DNA of 64,000 nucleotides from Anaerolineales bacterium (GCA_016932955.1 JAFGBV010000189.1:1-64000); one strand, 5' to 3'. Numbered from the stretch's first letter, positions 43,780 to 54,631 are shown. The notes: generated by a model not told the origin, from the letters alone. Numbers and translations: made by a program.

Positions 43780-44738
43780 TGTCTCAAATCACCTGGATGG
43801 AAGTATCGCTCAAGGTAGAGGGGGAATTAGCCGAGGCGGTGGCGGAGGTGATGTCTCGCTACATGACCGATGGTGTTGTGGTGCAATCCACCGAAGTGGT
43901 CAACCTGGAAGATACCGAGGGGGGGCATGCCATTGGGCCGCTCTTGGTGTGTGGTTACCTTCCCCTGGATGAACAATACGAGGAAACCCGCCAGCGCCTG
44001 GAAGAGGCCTTGTGGTATCTCAGCCGTATCGCCCAGGATCGCCTGGGCGCCCTGCCTAAGCCGCAGTATCGCCAGGTTGCCGAGGTGAATTGGGTTGAGG
44101 CATGGAAAGAACATTACCATCCCATCCCGGTGGGTGAGCGGTTGATCATCGTCCCCGCTTGGCTGGAGGTGGATAGTGGCGCACGTATCCCCGTGCGTAT
44201 TGACCCCGGTATGGCCTTTGGCACAGGAACCCACCCGACCACGCAGCTCTGCCTGGAAATTGTCGATACCTGGCTGCAAGGAGCCACTTCCGGGGCAGGC
44301 CAACCCTCGCCCGATGTGATTGATATCGGCTGCGGCTCCGGGATTTTATCCATTGGCGCGCTCAAGTTGGGCGCTCGCGCCGCCTTGGGAGTGGATATCG
44401 ATCCCCAGGCGGTCGAGTCTGCGCGCCAAAACGCCCAGTCCAACGGTGTGGCGCAGTACCTTGAGCTGGGAGTGGGGTCGGTAGACGAAGTGTTGGGCGG
44501 CCGCTTTGGTTTGCGCCAGGGAGGGATTGTCTTTGCCAATATTCTTGCCCCCATCTTAGAGCGCCTGCTGGATGCAGGGCTGGGCAGGCTTATTGCACCG
44601 GGTGGGGTTTTGATCCTATCAGGTATTTTGGAAGAGCAGATTCCCCATCTGGAAACTTTCCTCACCAAACATAATCTACAACTTCACACGCGCCGCCAGG
44701 TGGGTGATTGGGTGGCGCTGGCAGTCGTGCCCCGCTGA
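43779..44738 (+). CDS. prmA: Ribosomal protein L11 methyltransferase
   Basis: About 319 aa. PrmA trimethylates L11. The N-terminal substrate domain (SQITWMEVSLKVEGELAEAV) and the C-terminal SAM domain are both present: DPGMAFGTGTHPTT, VIDIGCGSGILSIGALKLGA, and the substrate motif (I/F)ANILAPIL. GTG at 43779 shares a base with the dnaJ TAG, and an ATG at 43797 is an alternative. It is the terminal gene of the heat-shock operon, a location seen in many Gram-positive-type genomes. Confidence 0.93.
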   Translation: MSQITWMEVSLKVEGELAEAVAEVMSRYMTDGVVVQSTEVVNLEDTEGGHAIGPLLVCGYLPLDEQYEETRQRLEEALWYLSRIAQDRLGALPKPQYRQVAEVNWVEAWKEHYHPIPVGERLIIVPAWLEVDSGARIPVRIDPGMAFGTGTHPTTQLCLEIVDTWLQGATSGAGQPSPDVIDIGCGSGILSIGALKLGARAALGVDIDPQAVESARQNAQSNGVAQYLELGVGSVDEVLGGRFGLRQGGIVFANILAPILERLLDAGLGRLIAPGGVLILSGILEEQIPHLETFLTKHNLQLHTRRQVGDWVALAVVPR

Positions 44739-44765
44739 AGCCTTATCCTGCTGGTCTGCTTACAA

Positions 44766-47700
44766 TTACTGCGTTCCTCCTGTCTGTGACATGCTTTTCC
44801 CGCTGTAGGCTTTGGTCTGGTTGCGGCCTCCCTGCTTGGCAAAGTACATTGCGCTGTCCGCCCGGTCGAGAAGGGTAGCCAGGTCGGGTGTGTCGGATTT
44901 GAATTCTGCGACGCCCAAGCTGATCGTGATGCTGATCTCCCCGCGGTCTGTGAGAACCGGCGTTTTTTCGATCTGGCGGCGCAGGCGCTCGGCAACCTTG
45001 ATCGCACCTTTGACATTTGTTTCCGGCAGTAAAACCACCAGTTCCTCGCCCCCATAACGCCCAATGATATCGACATCGGCGCGGATCTGGCTGGTCAGGT
45101 TTTTTGCCAGCGCAACCAACACCTGATCGCCTGCGGCATGCCCATAGGTATCATTGATCTGCTTGAAGTGGTCGATATCGAGCATGATTGCCGAGAAAGG
45201 ATGCTTGAACCGCCGGAGGCGATCTACTTCGCGCAAACCCTTGTCGAACAGCCCGCGCCGGTTGAAGATGCCGGTAAGCGGGTCTGTGATCGCCAGCCAT
45301 TGGATCTCGCGCAGCAGGCGTGCGTTATCAATCGCAATCGCCGCGTTGGCAGCCAGCATTTCCAGCAGGTGCTGGTCTTCGGTCATGTAGGCGTTGGGCT
45401 GGTAAGATTGCACTGCGATCATCCCAATCACTCGGTCGCTGGTGCGTAGCGGGACCGCTAAAATAGATCGGGTATGCTGTGCGGTTCCGTAGTGGATACC
45501 GGCGAAATCATTCACTTTCAGCACGTCATCAATCCGCAGCGTCTTGCCTGTCGAGATCACTTTGCCGCTCAACCCGCTGCCCGTTGGAATGCGCATCGGA
45601 GGCGATGCCTTACCCTGATCAATCAGGTAAACCGCCTGTACATCCTGCTGGCTTTCAGTGACCAGGGTGATGGCGAATGCTTCGGCAGGCATTAGTTGTT
45701 GCGCCGCGCGGTGGATTGCCTGGTAGACTTTCTCCGGCTCAAAGCTTGCCGAGACAACTTCTTGGGTCACCTGGTGCAAGATCGCGCGCCGTTCTGCTGC
45801 CCGGCGGGCTTCCTGGTACAGGCGCGCGTTCTCCACCGCGATGCCAGATTGCTGCGCAAACATGGTGAGCAATTGTAAATCGTTCGCAGCAAAATGGCGT
45901 GCCTGGTCTGCCTCCATCACCGCGATGGCGCCCACCAGCTTGCCGTGAACCAGCATTGGCGCTGCCATCACTGCCTGCCAGGGGCCATCCTGATATTGAG
46001 GCGATTGTCCCTCCCACTCATGATAATTTTGGATGATCAATGGCTGGAGTGAGTCGGCTGCCCAGCCCATGGCGCCTTCGCCCATCATAATGCGTGTACC
46101 CGTGAAATCCCTGCCCATATTGTGGCTGGCAACCACATCCAGCGCGTCCTGGCCTTCTACACAAATCCCCAGCTCCCCACCTGTGGCGTCCAACAACACC
46201 ACTGCTCGTTTCAAGATTGTTTGCAGGAGCTGGGTGAGGCCTAGCTCCACAGAGATATCTGCTCCTGTCGCGCGCAGCGCATCCAACTGTTGCACACGTT
46301 TCTGTTCCTCAGCAAACAGGCGCGCATTTTCGATCGCGATCGCCACCTGGTCCCCAAACGCGCTTGCCAGGCGGGCATGATCCTGGGTGAAATAGTTTGG
46401 TTGGCAGCTGTCGATCGCCAAAATGCCTATGACGCCCTCGTGCACGATCAACGGGATGCCCAACCAGGATTGGATCCCGTGCGCCATATCGCGGAAGTTC
46501 GCATACACCTCGGCCGCGTTGCCCAGGATATGAGGCTGGCGATTTTGGACCACCACCGTATTGGGGTTATCCCCAGGGATCGGAAAACGCATGCCCAGGA
46601 TTTTCTCCCGGTCTGGAAAGCCAACCACACCAACAATTTCCAGGTAACCGTTGCGCAGCAGTTGGACAGAGGCACTGTCGTAGGGCACCACGTGCTCCAG
46701 TTGCTGCATGATCAATTGGATGGCTTCCTCTTCCTGGAGCGTTTGTGCTACGATAGCCCCTGCTTGGCGGAGCGTTTCGGCTTCCTGCGCACTGCGGCGG
46801 GCATTCTCATACAATTGCGAGTTTTCAATCGCCACTGCTGCCTGATTGGCAAAAGCCTGTGCCAAAGCTGCCGAGCGCTCATCAAATGCATTTGGTTTAC
46901 GGCTGTCCAGGGTGAGATAACCGATGGCTGTGCCCCGCCCGTGCAAAGGCACCCCCATCCAGCCGCGCACATCGCTGGCTTGCCCCCACTCCTGGAAGCG
47001 CTCATCTGCCTGGGCATCTGCCAGGATCGTCAGTTGGCCCAGCGATTGTATTTCCTGGTACAGTACATCCACCGGGTACGAGGCTCCCATCACCACATCC
47101 TGGTTGGGAAAACCGCGCCCGGCTACCGCTCGCAGGTGGTCCATTTCCAGCAAGAAGATGCAGGAGCTGTCGTAGGGCACCACTTCTTCCAGGTGGATCA
47201 GAATGTTATCTAACACCTGCCTCAGATCCAGGCTGGAGGTGATTGCCGAGATCGCCAACCGCAAGTTGTTAGCTTCTTGCGCACGGCGCAGTGAAACTTC
47301 TCGAGACCAGGCCCGCGAGATCGCCAGCGCCACCTGCACCGAAACCTGTTCGCACAGCCATACTTCAGCTCTGGTAAAGTAATGGCATTGGTAGAACCCG
47401 ATTAGCACTGCCCCGATCTTCTGTCCATCTGCAATCATCGGCAGACCGAGAATGGACACGGTGGGGAAAGCTGCCGCCAGCCGCGGGCTTAGATAAGGAG
47501 TGTTCGATGTGTCTTCAATGGTAATCGAGTGACCAGCCTCCAGCACTGCCGCTGTGATCGTTGCCTCGCCCAATTCTGGTGCGATTGTATTATACTGCTC
47601 GCGCATTTTTCCCGATGCGGCCCCTGGCATCACGCGCTGGTGTTCTTCATCCCAAAGCGTGATAAAACATTCATCCGAATTGATCAAGGTGATCATTTTG

Positions 47701-50405
47701 TCAGCCAGGGCTTGTAGCATCTCCGCAAAATCCGAAACGCTCAGCGCCGTTGCGGTGATCTCATTAAGCAAGGTGAGCTGGCGCGCATGCCGTTCTGCCG
47801 CATTGAACAGGCGTGTGTTTTGTAATGCCAGCGAGGCGTCATCTGCAAAGGCAGCGAGGATGCGCCGCGTGCGCTCATCGAAGGCGTTTGGCTCCGGGCT
47901 TTCCAGATTCAGAACGCCAAAAACCGCGTCCCCCACGTGCAGGGGCAGTGCCATCTCAGAGCGTGTAGCCTCTGCTGCTTCCACATAGCGCTCATCCTGG
48001 CTGACATCCGGCACATAAACAATCTCTTTGTGTTTCGCTGCGTAAACGGTCAGTCCTGGCCCATCCAATGGCAGGGATACTTCCTTTACTTGCAATTGGC
48101 CATAATCTGCCAAAACTTGCAGGCATTTTCGTTCTTGATCCAGCCACAAAACGCTGCAATATGCTGCTTCAAAATCGCGGATTACCGTATGGACGATCTG
48201 TTCGGCGAGGGCTTTTAGGTCATGTCCCGGATTGAGCAGTTGTGTAGAAGCGCGGTAGAGCGCCGCGAGCTCGGCTGCATCTTGCTGGCTTTGGGCATAG
48301 AGGCGCCCGCGCTCGATTGCCAGGGCTGCCTGGCGGGCGAGCGCGGTGGCCAGGTCAACTTCCTGTTCCGTAAAGGTATGCGGCTTGTCACTGCAATCGG
48401 CATACAGCACGCCCACAAAGCGTTCCTGGAAAACGATGGGTACTGCCAGCAGAGAGCGTATGCCGTGTTCTGAAATGTGTTGTGGCGGGATCAACTGGCT
48501 GCTAGTAGCATCATGCAAGGCAATCGGCCGCTGCTTTTCTTGCAGCTCTTTCACCAGGGGCAGTTGCTGTGGGCTGAGGTGCAAGTTCGCAAGGATGTCC
48601 CCCGCATCTGGCGGAACGCGGATATGCGCTTTTCCGTTCGGCTGCGATTGCGCCGGAGCCAGTGTTTGTTCCTTCTCATCCCACAGGAAAACCGCCACCC
48701 GCTCCACCGGCAGTAACGAGCGCGCCGCAAGCACCACCTGATCCAATACTTTGGGGATGTTCATCGTAGAGCCGATGATCTCTGTCAGGCTGAGCATCGT
48801 GCTGATCACGTCTGTCCAGCGACGAACTTCTGCTTCGGTGCGTTCGCGTTGGATTGCGGCGCCTATCGTATTGGCTGCCGCCCGCAGCGCATCCACCTCC
48901 ACCCCTGTCCATTCCCGGTCGATGTTGCAGTCGATGAATTCGATGAACCCCCACCAGATTTTCGCCAGGAAGATCGGCACGATCGCAATGGAGCGCACGC
49001 CCTGATCGGCCAGCAGCGCTTGTTCTGGGGGGAGAAATTTCTCTGCGCTGCCTGTAAAGATCTGCCCCCGGCTCATCAGGTAAGTCCAGCGCGAGAAACC
49101 AGGATCATCCAGAGATAAGTTTTGCAACCTGGTAGCGTTAATCAGTGGTTGAACGCCCCATGCTGCCCACTCGTGGCGGTGATTGCAGATCAGTTTTCTG
49201 TTAGCCTCTTCCCGATTCTCATAAATAGAGATGCGGCTTACGCCAGTGGCCTCGCCCAGCCGGCTTAACACATCCTGGATGTAGTGCTCCCAATTTGACT
49301 GGCGCAAGAATTGCTCAGCCGCAAAGCTGATTGCCTCCAGAATCTCATCCCGCCGCCGCAAGGCCTCCTCTGTGCGTTTCTGACGCGTCACATCGCGCAG
49401 CACCGCCAGCCGCCCCGTCAAGTGTCCTTGCTGGTCTACCAGCGATGAGATGCGCAGATCATAATAACATATGCCTTCCGGGCAGCTCATGGATACCTCT
49501 TTTACGATTTCCACCTGCCCCAGCGGCAGCGTCATTTCCCCAGGCCAGGCCGGCCACACTTTCATCACCTGGCGGCCAAGCGCCTGCACAGGTGTGCAGC
49601 CGATGATCTCACTGGCTGCCAGGTTCAGATCCGCGATACGGTTACCGATATCCAGCACAAGCACCCCGTCGCTCATGCTTTCCAGGACTACCTCACGCGC
49701 GAGGGGGATGATATCCAAAACCCGCAGGCGCGAGATCCCTAAGGCAATGATGATGCCCACGCCGACCACGGCAAAAGGGGTCATGCTCAGGGGCGCAAGC
49801 GGGCTCTTATCCAGAATATCCAGGGTGATTGCAACCAGCAGAATGCCTGCCCCGATGATGAAAAGCGCGATGCGGCTGCGCCGGGGCGGTTGGCGGATCA
49901 CCGAGCGTGTCAGTAACGCCAGGGCTGACAGGATCAGAATGGCTGAATAGACGATATTTAGCCAAAGCACCCAGCCGAATGTGACATGGAGGTCGGGGAT
50001 TGCCATGCCCTCGTCCAGGTGATAGCTAGACCAGGCCCAATGGTGGAGAGGGTTCGTCCATATCAGCAGCAGCGTGATGGCAGGCACGATCAAGAGCATG
50101 ATCAGGTTGCGCACCGAAAGCCATCCCCCAAAGCCGGTGTATTCCAGGACAAATGCAAACCAAAAGACTGGGATCAACACCAGTCCGGCGTATTGTAGAT
50201 ATACCCAGAAGAATTTCGCTTCAATGGTAGTGCTGATGGCTTCAAAGCTATAGGCCACAAGCCACCAGGAGACGCACACCATCAAACCCGTCAGGTGGGT
50301 TGCGCCTGGGGTTGGACGATGCTGCCATGCCTGCACTGCCAGATACACGGTGATCAGTGCAGATAGGATCAGTGGCGCGACAGAAAGGGTATCAGTGAGG
50401 TTCAT
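44766..50405 (-). CDS. 7TM-PAS-8xGAF-GGDEF diguanylate cyclase
   Basis: A 1879-aa signalling protein. Order: seven membrane helices of the histidine-kinase 7TM-N type (about 1-225), one PAS domain (about 235-345), eight GAF domains in tandem (about 355-1710) joined by helical linkers, and a GGDEF domain with the active-site GGEEL at 1785-1789. The active-site acids and the DxDxF-like metal motif (MLDIDHFKQIN) are intact, so c-di-GMP synthesis is expected. The inhibitory RxxD site reads ADVD with Arg one position too far, so product inhibition may be lost. Domain boundaries are estimates. No EAL domain is attached. The gene stands alone and convergent with prmA. Confidence 0.93.
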   Translation of the reverse strand: MNLTDTLSVAPLILSALITVYLAVQAWQHRPTPGATHLTGLMVCVSWWLVAYSFEAISTTIEAKFFWVYLQYAGLVLIPVFWFAFVLEYTGFGGWLSVRNLIMLLIVPAITLLLIWTNPLHHWAWSSYHLDEGMAIPDLHVTFGWVLWLNIVYSAILILSALALLTRSVIRQPPRRSRIALFIIGAGILLVAITLDILDKSPLAPLSMTPFAVVGVGIIIALGISRLRVLDIIPLAREVVLESMSDGVLVLDIGNRIADLNLAASEIIGCTPVQALGRQVMKVWPAWPGEMTLPLGQVEIVKEVSMSCPEGICYYDLRISSLVDQQGHLTGRLAVLRDVTRQKRTEEALRRRDEILEAISFAAEQFLRQSNWEHYIQDVLSRLGEATGVSRISIYENREEANRKLICNHRHEWAAWGVQPLINATRLQNLSLDDPGFSRWTYLMSRGQIFTGSAEKFLPPEQALLADQGVRSIAIVPIFLAKIWWGFIEFIDCNIDREWTGVEVDALRAAANTIGAAIQRERTEAEVRRWTDVISTMLSLTEIIGSTMNIPKVLDQVVLAARSLLPVERVAVFLWDEKEQTLAPAQSQPNGKAHIRVPPDAGDILANLHLSPQQLPLVKELQEKQRPIALHDATSSQLIPPQHISEHGIRSLLAVPIVFQERFVGVLYADCSDKPHTFTEQEVDLATALARQAALAIERGRLYAQSQQDAAELAALYRASTQLLNPGHDLKALAEQIVHTVIRDFEAAYCSVLWLDQERKCLQVLADYGQLQVKEVSLPLDGPGLTVYAAKHKEIVYVPDVSQDERYVEAAEATRSEMALPLHVGDAVFGVLNLESPEPNAFDERTRRILAAFADDASLALQNTRLFNAAERHARQLTLLNEITATALSVSDFAEMLQALADKMITLINSDECFITLWDEEHQRVMPGAASGKMREQYNTIAPELGEATITAAVLEAGHSITIEDTSNTPYLSPRLAAAFPTVSILGLPMIADGQKIGAVLIGFYQCHYFTRAEVWLCEQVSVQVALAISRAWSREVSLRRAQEANNLRLAISAITSSLDLRQVLDNILIHLEEVVPYDSSCIFLLEMDHLRAVAGRGFPNQDVVMGASYPVDVLYQEIQSLGQLTILADAQADERFQEWGQASDVRGWMGVPLHGRGTAIGYLTLDSRKPNAFDERSAALAQAFANQAAVAIENSQLYENARRSAQEAETLRQAGAIVAQTLQEEEAIQLIMQQLEHVVPYDSASVQLLRNGYLEIVGVVGFPDREKILGMRFPIPGDNPNTVVVQNRQPHILGNAAEVYANFRDMAHGIQSWLGIPLIVHEGVIGILAIDSCQPNYFTQDHARLASAFGDQVAIAIENARLFAEEQKRVQQLDALRATGADISVELGLTQLLQTILKRAVVLLDATGGELGICVEGQDALDVVASHNMGRDFTGTRIMMGEGAMGWAADSLQPLIIQNYHEWEGQSPQYQDGPWQAVMAAPMLVHGKLVGAIAVMEADQARHFAANDLQLLTMFAQQSGIAVENARLYQEARRAAERRAILHQVTQEVVSASFEPEKVYQAIHRAAQQLMPAEAFAITLVTESQQDVQAVYLIDQGKASPPMRIPTGSGLSGKVISTGKTLRIDDVLKVNDFAGIHYGTAQHTRSILAVPLRTSDRVIGMIAVQSYQPNAYMTEDQHLLEMLAANAAIAIDNARLLREIQWLAITDPLTGIFNRRGLFDKGLREVDRLRRFKHPFSAIMLDIDHFKQINDTYGHAAGDQVLVALAKNLTSQIRADVDIIGRYGGEELVVLLPETNVKGAIKVAERLRRQIEKTPVLTDRGEISITISLGVAEFKSDTPDLATLLDRADSAMYFAKQGGRNQTKAYSGKSMSQTGGTQ

Positions 50406-50544
50406 TTCGCCAATGCGGTTGCTGCGGCGATAAAAATTTAATTGCGTATTTAACTAGTTTACATAAATCTATTGCTTTTGTCTATATCTGACCACCTTAC
50501 AGAAGTGACAAGTACTCATATTTTTGGGAATATTTTGCTATAGT
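50406..50544. other. Intergenic region upstream of the GAF/GGDEF gene
   Basis: An AT-rich 139-base stretch that must hold the promoter of the minus-strand GGDEF gene. No clear -35/-10 pair, operator or hairpin was recognised. Confidence 0.5.
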
Positions 50545-52197
50545 CTAGTGCAGCATTGGCATCTTAATCCCATGCCGCTTGGCAGCCTGGATAGCAATCT
50601 CATAGCCGGCATCAGCATGCCGTACCACGCCCAGCCCCGGATCCGTCGTGAGCACGCGTTCCAGTCGGCGGGCAGCTTCTGGGGTGCCATCTGCAACGAT
50701 CACCTGCCCGGCATGCTGGCTATAGCCGATCCCAACCCCGCCTCCGTGGTGGAAGGATACCCACGTGGCACCGCCCACGGCATTGATCAGGGCATTTAAG
50801 ATCGCCCAGTCGCTAATCGCATCTGACCCATCGCGCATGCTTTCTGTTTCGCGGTTTGGTGAAGCCACCGAGCCGGCGTCCAGATGATCACGCCCGATCA
50901 CGATCGGCGCTTTCACTGCCCCCTCTGCCACTAGGTTGTTGAAGAGCAATCCCGCCTGGGCGCGCTCGCCGTATCCGAGCCAGCAAATGCGCGAAGGTAA
51001 GCCCTGGAAGGGAACTTTTTCCCGCGCCATCTTCAGCCAGCGATTGAGGTGTTCATCCTCTGGAAATAGCTCCATCAATCCTTCGTCTGTCCGGTAGATA
51101 TCCTCAGGGTCGCCTGAGAGCGCCACCCAGCGGAATGGGCCTTTCCCTTCGCAGAATAAGGGGCGGATATATGCCGGCACAAAGCCCGGAAAATCGAAAG
51201 CGTTCCTGAGCCCATAATCGTAGGCGCGCTGGCGCAGGTTATTGCCATAATCAAATACTTCCGCACCGTTCTTCTGGAATTCTAGCATTGCCTCCACGTG
51301 ACGCACCATGGATTGTAACGAGCGATGTGCGTACCCTTCGGGATCGTGGCGGCGCATTGCCTCCGCCTCCTCCAGGCTTAGCCCAGAGGGGATGTACATC
51401 ATTACATCGTGGGCGGGTGTTTGGTCGGTGACCACATCCGGCACAACGCCGCGGAGAACCAGCTCAGGGTAGATATCTGCTGCATTACCGATCAGCCCGA
51501 TCGATTTGGGCTGCTGGCGGTCGCAGGCTTCCTCCACCAGCGTCATTGCCTCTTCCAGCGTATCCACCACCACATCCACGTAGCCAATTTCTTGCCTTCG
51601 ATGTGCGCGCGCGGGGTCCACTTCCACCACCAGCCCTACCCCATCGTTCATCGTAATTGCCAAAGGCTGAGCGCCCCCCATGCCTCCCAACCCGGCGGTG
51701 AGCACAAACTTGCCTCGCAGCGAGCTCCACCCCCGTTGTTGCGCCAGCGAGCCGAGCGTCTCGTATGTGCCTTGCAAAATTCCCTGCGTGCCGATGTAGA
51801 TCCACGAGCCGGCTGTCATCTGCCCGTACATGATCAGCCCTTTTGCCGCCAGGCTGTCGAAATGCTCCTGTGTGGCCCAGTGCGGCACCAGGTTCGAGTT
51901 CGCAATCAATACCCGCGGTGCATCGGGGTGAGTTTTGAACACCACCACCGGCTTTCCCGACTGTACTAATAGCGTCTCATCGTCTTCCAACTCGCGCAAT
52001 GTATCCAGGATCGCATCAAAGGACTCCCAATTGCGCGCTGCTTGTCCTCGCCCGCCATAAACCACCAGATCTTGAGGTCTTTCGGCGACCTCCGGGTCCA
52101 GGTTGTTTTGAATCATTCGGTAGGCGGCTTCCGTAAGCCATGATTTGCAAGTTAGTTGAGTGCCACGCGGTGCACGAATTGTTCGGGGTTGTGACAT
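50545..52197 (-). CDS. hutU: Urocanate hydratase
   Basis: A 550-aa urocanase, which hydrates urocanate to imidazolonepropionate in histidine degradation using tightly bound NAD+. Typical segments include [17 protein letters not shown] near the start, the NAD-binding [12 protein letters not shown] around 170, and [18 protein letters not shown] near the C-terminus, with the catalytic Asp loop. No hutH, hutI or hutG is in the window, so it is a stand-alone hut gene here. No ORF-level defect is seen. Confidence 0.96.
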   Translation of the reverse strand: MSQPRTIRAPRGTQLTCKSWLTEAAYRMIQNNLDPEVAERPQDLVVYGGRGQAARNWESFDAILDTLRELEDDETLLVQSGKPVVVFKTHPDAPRVLIANSNLVPHWATQEHFDSLAAKGLIMYGQMTAGSWIYIGTQGILQGTYETLGSLAQQRGWSSLRGKFVLTAGLGGMGGAQPLAITMNDGVGLVVEVDPARAHRRQEIGYVDVVVDTLEEAMTLVEEACDRQQPKSIGLIGNAADIYPELVLRGVVPDVVTDQTPAHDVMMYIPSGLSLEEAEAMRRHDPEGYAHRSLQSMVRHVEAMLEFQKNGAEVFDYGNNLRQRAYDYGLRNAFDFPGFVPAYIRPLFCEGKGPFRWVALSGDPEDIYRTDEGLMELFPEDEHLNRWLKMAREKVPFQGLPSRICWLGYGERAQAGLLFNNLVAEGAVKAPIVIGRDHLDAGSVASPNRETESMRDGSDAISDWAILNALINAVGGATWVSFHHGGGVGIGYSQHAGQVIVADGTPEAARRLERVLTTDPGLGVVRHADAGYEIAIQAAKRHGIKMPMLH

Positions 52198-52483
52198 AAA
52201 CTACTCCTTTTCAAGGTGATTAGCTTCACGAATTGCTGTAAGAATGCTATGTTCTCTTAACTTGACATTATACGCCAGAGGTGGACAGGTCGCAAATTCC
52301 TTCATCAGTGGGATCAGCGCTAGAGCCAGTCGTTATGGGTGATATAGACGGAGAGAGCCTGGTTCAGGATCGTTATTTCCTTGAAACAGGCTCTCTCCCT
52401 GGGGGTTTTTCTAGTGTTTGTTGCACCTGCGGGTGTACACTGGCGGCTCCCATTCCTGGGGTAAGTGACTCTGCAGGGGTGTG
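52198..52483. terminator. Hairpin region between hutU and the Rrf2 gene
   Basis: This 286-base gap contains a 17-bp imperfect stem (52349-52365 with 52381-52397, GGAGAGAGCCTG and its complement) followed on the plus strand by GGGGGTTTTT. On the minus strand no T-run follows, so it would end the Rrf2 message only weakly. The rest of the gap shows no gene. Confidence 0.6.
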
Positions 52484-52888
52484 TTAGGTGAGTTTTGCTA
52501 CCTGGGCAAATGTCGTTTTTCTGAGTTTATCAACAAGCTCTTTTTGGGCGTCACACCAAACTGGCCTCATCGGGCAATCATCCCCAAAAACGCAGTTACT
52601 TGCGTCGCTAACACACTCATTCAGCAGGATGGGCCCATCGATTGCCTCTACAACGTCCAGCAAGGATATATTTTCTGGCAAACGCGCCAGGGAAACACCC
52701 CCCCTTGCTCCGCGCGAAGTCTCCAATAAACCTGCTACAGAAAGTTGCGAAACGATTTTTGCCAGGAAAGATGGCGGTATTTGCTTTTCATGTGCTATCT
52801 GACTGGTGGCTGCGCGGCGGTTAGCCCCTAATTGGCTGAGATAAACCATTGCGCGCACCGCATAATCGGCCTGTCGTGTAATTTGCAT
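52484..52888 (-). CDS. Rrf2-family transcriptional regulator
   Basis: A 134-aa Rrf2 protein: a winged helix (TRQADYAVRAMVYLSQLG, then TSQIAHEKQIPPSFLAKIVSQLSVAGLLET with the conserved RGARGG wing) and three or four Cys near the C-terminus (CVSDASNC, DDCPMRPVWC) in the place where IscR or RsrR-type sensors hold an Fe-S cluster. An Fe-S or redox sensing role is likely. The ATG at 52888 gives the usual start MQITRQADYA; an upstream in-frame ATG at 52909 is less likely. Confidence 0.9.
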   Translation of the reverse strand: MQITRQADYAVRAMVYLSQLGANRRAATSQIAHEKQIPPSFLAKIVSQLSVAGLLETSRGARGGVSLARLPENISLLDVVEAIDGPILLNECVSDASNCVFGDDCPMRPVWCDAQKELVDKLRKTTFAQVAKLT

Positions 52889-53267
52889 GATGGACTCCAT
52901 AACCTCCACGGGTTGAATATGGCGTTGTGGATAAAAATTATCGCTAATATTTTAGGTTGGATTTGGCCAATTTGCAAGTGACAGAGGTCATTCTTGAAAG
53001 ATGACGGTCATCCTTGACCACGACGCGCGGATAATCCGCTTTCCGCAGGCTTGTCAGGTTCGCGTGAGGTCTGGTTAGCCGGAAAAGCGGTTCTTTTGGG
53101 GTTGTTTTTGGGGGTGGTGCCTCCCAAAACGAGCCCCCAAAAACCCTATCCCGCACTCAGGTAAGTTATGATATCATTGGCGGGCGATTTGACTGTTCAT
53201 AACCCTAACTGCAGATGGCTCCCAAGCCAAACGCGGTTTTTGATACCTTGTCTGGAGGATTAGTGCT
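52889..53267. promoter_or_regulatory. Divergent intergenic region with operator-like repeats
   Basis: A 379-base region between the Rrf2 gene and the sugar dehydrogenase. It has an AT-rich imperfect palindrome at 52934-52953 (AAAATTAT and AATATTTT arms) that could be the Rrf2 autoregulatory site. A direct repeat GGTCAT(T/C)CTTGA lies at 52986-52997 and 53006-53017 (20-base period). An 11-bp hairpin follows (53104-53114 with 53134-53144, GTTTTTGGGGG). No coding gene was recognised. Confidence 0.6.
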
Positions 53268-54617
53268 ATGAAGCAGATTTGTGTTGTGGGCGTGGGCTAT
53301 GTTGGATTGGTCACCGCCGCCTGTTTTGCTGACCTTGGCAATCGTGTAGTGGCTTTGGATGTTGATGAAGAAAAGATCCAGCGCCTGATGAAGGGCATCA
53401 TGCCAATCTACGAGCCGGGTCTCAAGGAAATCGTTGACCGCAATGTACAGGCTAAGAGACTCTCCTTTACTACCTCTTACGCTGAGGCGCTGGATGGCAC
53501 CGAGTTTGCCTTCATTGCTGTGGGTACGCCGATGGGCGAAGAGGGTGAAGCAGAAATGAAGTATGTCAAGGCTTCGGCGACCGCCATTGCCGAAAACATG
53601 ACCGCGCCGCTGGTGATTATCAATAAATCCACGGTGCCGGTAGGAACTGGTGACTGGGTGGCAGATATTGTCCGCCGCCACCAGAAACGTCCCATTGACT
53701 TTGCAGTCGTCTCTTGCCCGGAGTTCCTGCGCGAAGGCTCGGCAATAGGTGACTTTATGCAGCCCCACCGCACGGTTCTTGGCTCTCTGGACCGCGAAGC
53801 CGCTGAAAAGGTTGCCCAATTGCACCTCCCCCTTCGAGCGCCCATCGTAATCACCGATCTGCGTACGGCCGAGATGATCAAGTATGCCTCGAATGCCTTC
53901 CTTGCCACAAAGATCTCTTTCATTAATGAGATCGCCAATATCTGCGAGGCGCTGGGTGCAGATGTGAAAGAGGTTGCTGTTGGGATGGGCTATGATGCTC
54001 GCATTGGCAAATCCTTCCTGGACGCGGGCATTGGCTACGGCGGCTCTTGCTTCCCCAAGGATGTCAAGGCGTTAGCCTATATGGCCGCTGAGAAAGGCCG
54101 TCACCCGCAGCTGCTCAACGCGGTCATGGAGATCAATGATGACCGCCGCCAGACCGCTGTGGTGCGCATCAAAGAAATGGTCGGCGATCTAAAGGGCAAG
54201 GTTATTGGCCTGCTTGGGCTGTCTTTCAAGCCTAACACAGATGATATCCGCGACGCGCCTGCCATCACCATCGCGCAGCTCCTGCAGGCTGAAGGCGCCC
54301 ATGTTCGCGCTTATGATCCTGTGGCAATGGAAGTCGCTGCGCCTTTCTTACCGGGTGTGCAGATGGCAGAAGATCCTTATGCGCTCGCAGAGGGCAGCGA
54401 TGCCTTGGTGGTGGTGACAGAATGGAATGAATTCAAACAACTGGATCGCGAGCGGATTCTCAAGCTAATGCGCCAGCCGATCCTATTTGACGGGCGAAAT
54501 ATCTATGACCCGATCGAGATGCGCAAGCTAGGCTTTACCTATCTCGGTATGGGGCGTGGCTATGCATCTGCTGAAGGCGGCGCCGGGCATAGTATTTTTC
54601 CCCCCGTTGCTGATTAG
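53268..54617 (+). CDS. UDP-glucose/GDP-mannose 6-dehydrogenase
   Basis: A 449-aa nucleotide-sugar dehydrogenase making a UDP-uronate (or GDP-mannuronate) for surface polysaccharide. The N-terminal Rossmann motif is [12 protein letters not shown], the catalytic Cys is in [10 protein letters not shown] at about residue 262, and the C-terminal domain starts near 315 with [19 protein letters not shown]-glucose specificity (Ugd) is likely from overall similarity, but the substrate cannot be proven. It stands alone before a hairpin terminator; a methyltransferase follows. Confidence 0.92.
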   Translation: MKQICVVGVGYVGLVTAACFADLGNRVVALDVDEEKIQRLMKGIMPIYEPGLKEIVDRNVQAKRLSFTTSYAEALDGTEFAFIAVGTPMGEEGEAEMKYVKASATAIAENMTAPLVIINKSTVPVGTGDWVADIVRRHQKRPIDFAVVSCPEFLREGSAIGDFMQPHRTVLGSLDREAAEKVAQLHLPLRAPIVITDLRTAEMIKYASNAFLATKISFINEIANICEALGADVKEVAVGMGYDARIGKSFLDAGIGYGGSCFPKDVKALAYMAAEKGRHPQLLNAVMEINDDRRQTAVVRIKEMVGDLKGKVIGLLGLSFKPNTDDIRDAPAITIAQLLQAEGAHVRAYDPVAMEVAAPFLPGVQMAEDPYALAEGSDALVVVTEWNEFKQLDRERILKLMRQPILFDGRNIYDPIEMRKLGFTYLGMGRGYASAEGGAGHSIFPPVAD

Positions 54618-54631
54618 CCCTGTACATTCCA

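Noticed and set aside
50500..50530. ACAGAAGTGACA stretch resembling the dispersed repeat
   Set aside because: It shares only a few bases with the 26-bp repeat and does not align along its length.
52955..52995. GTGACAGAGGTC stretch as a fifth copy of the dispersed repeat
   Set aside because: Only the central eight or so bases match and the 5' part CATTAGGA is missing, so it was left out of the family.
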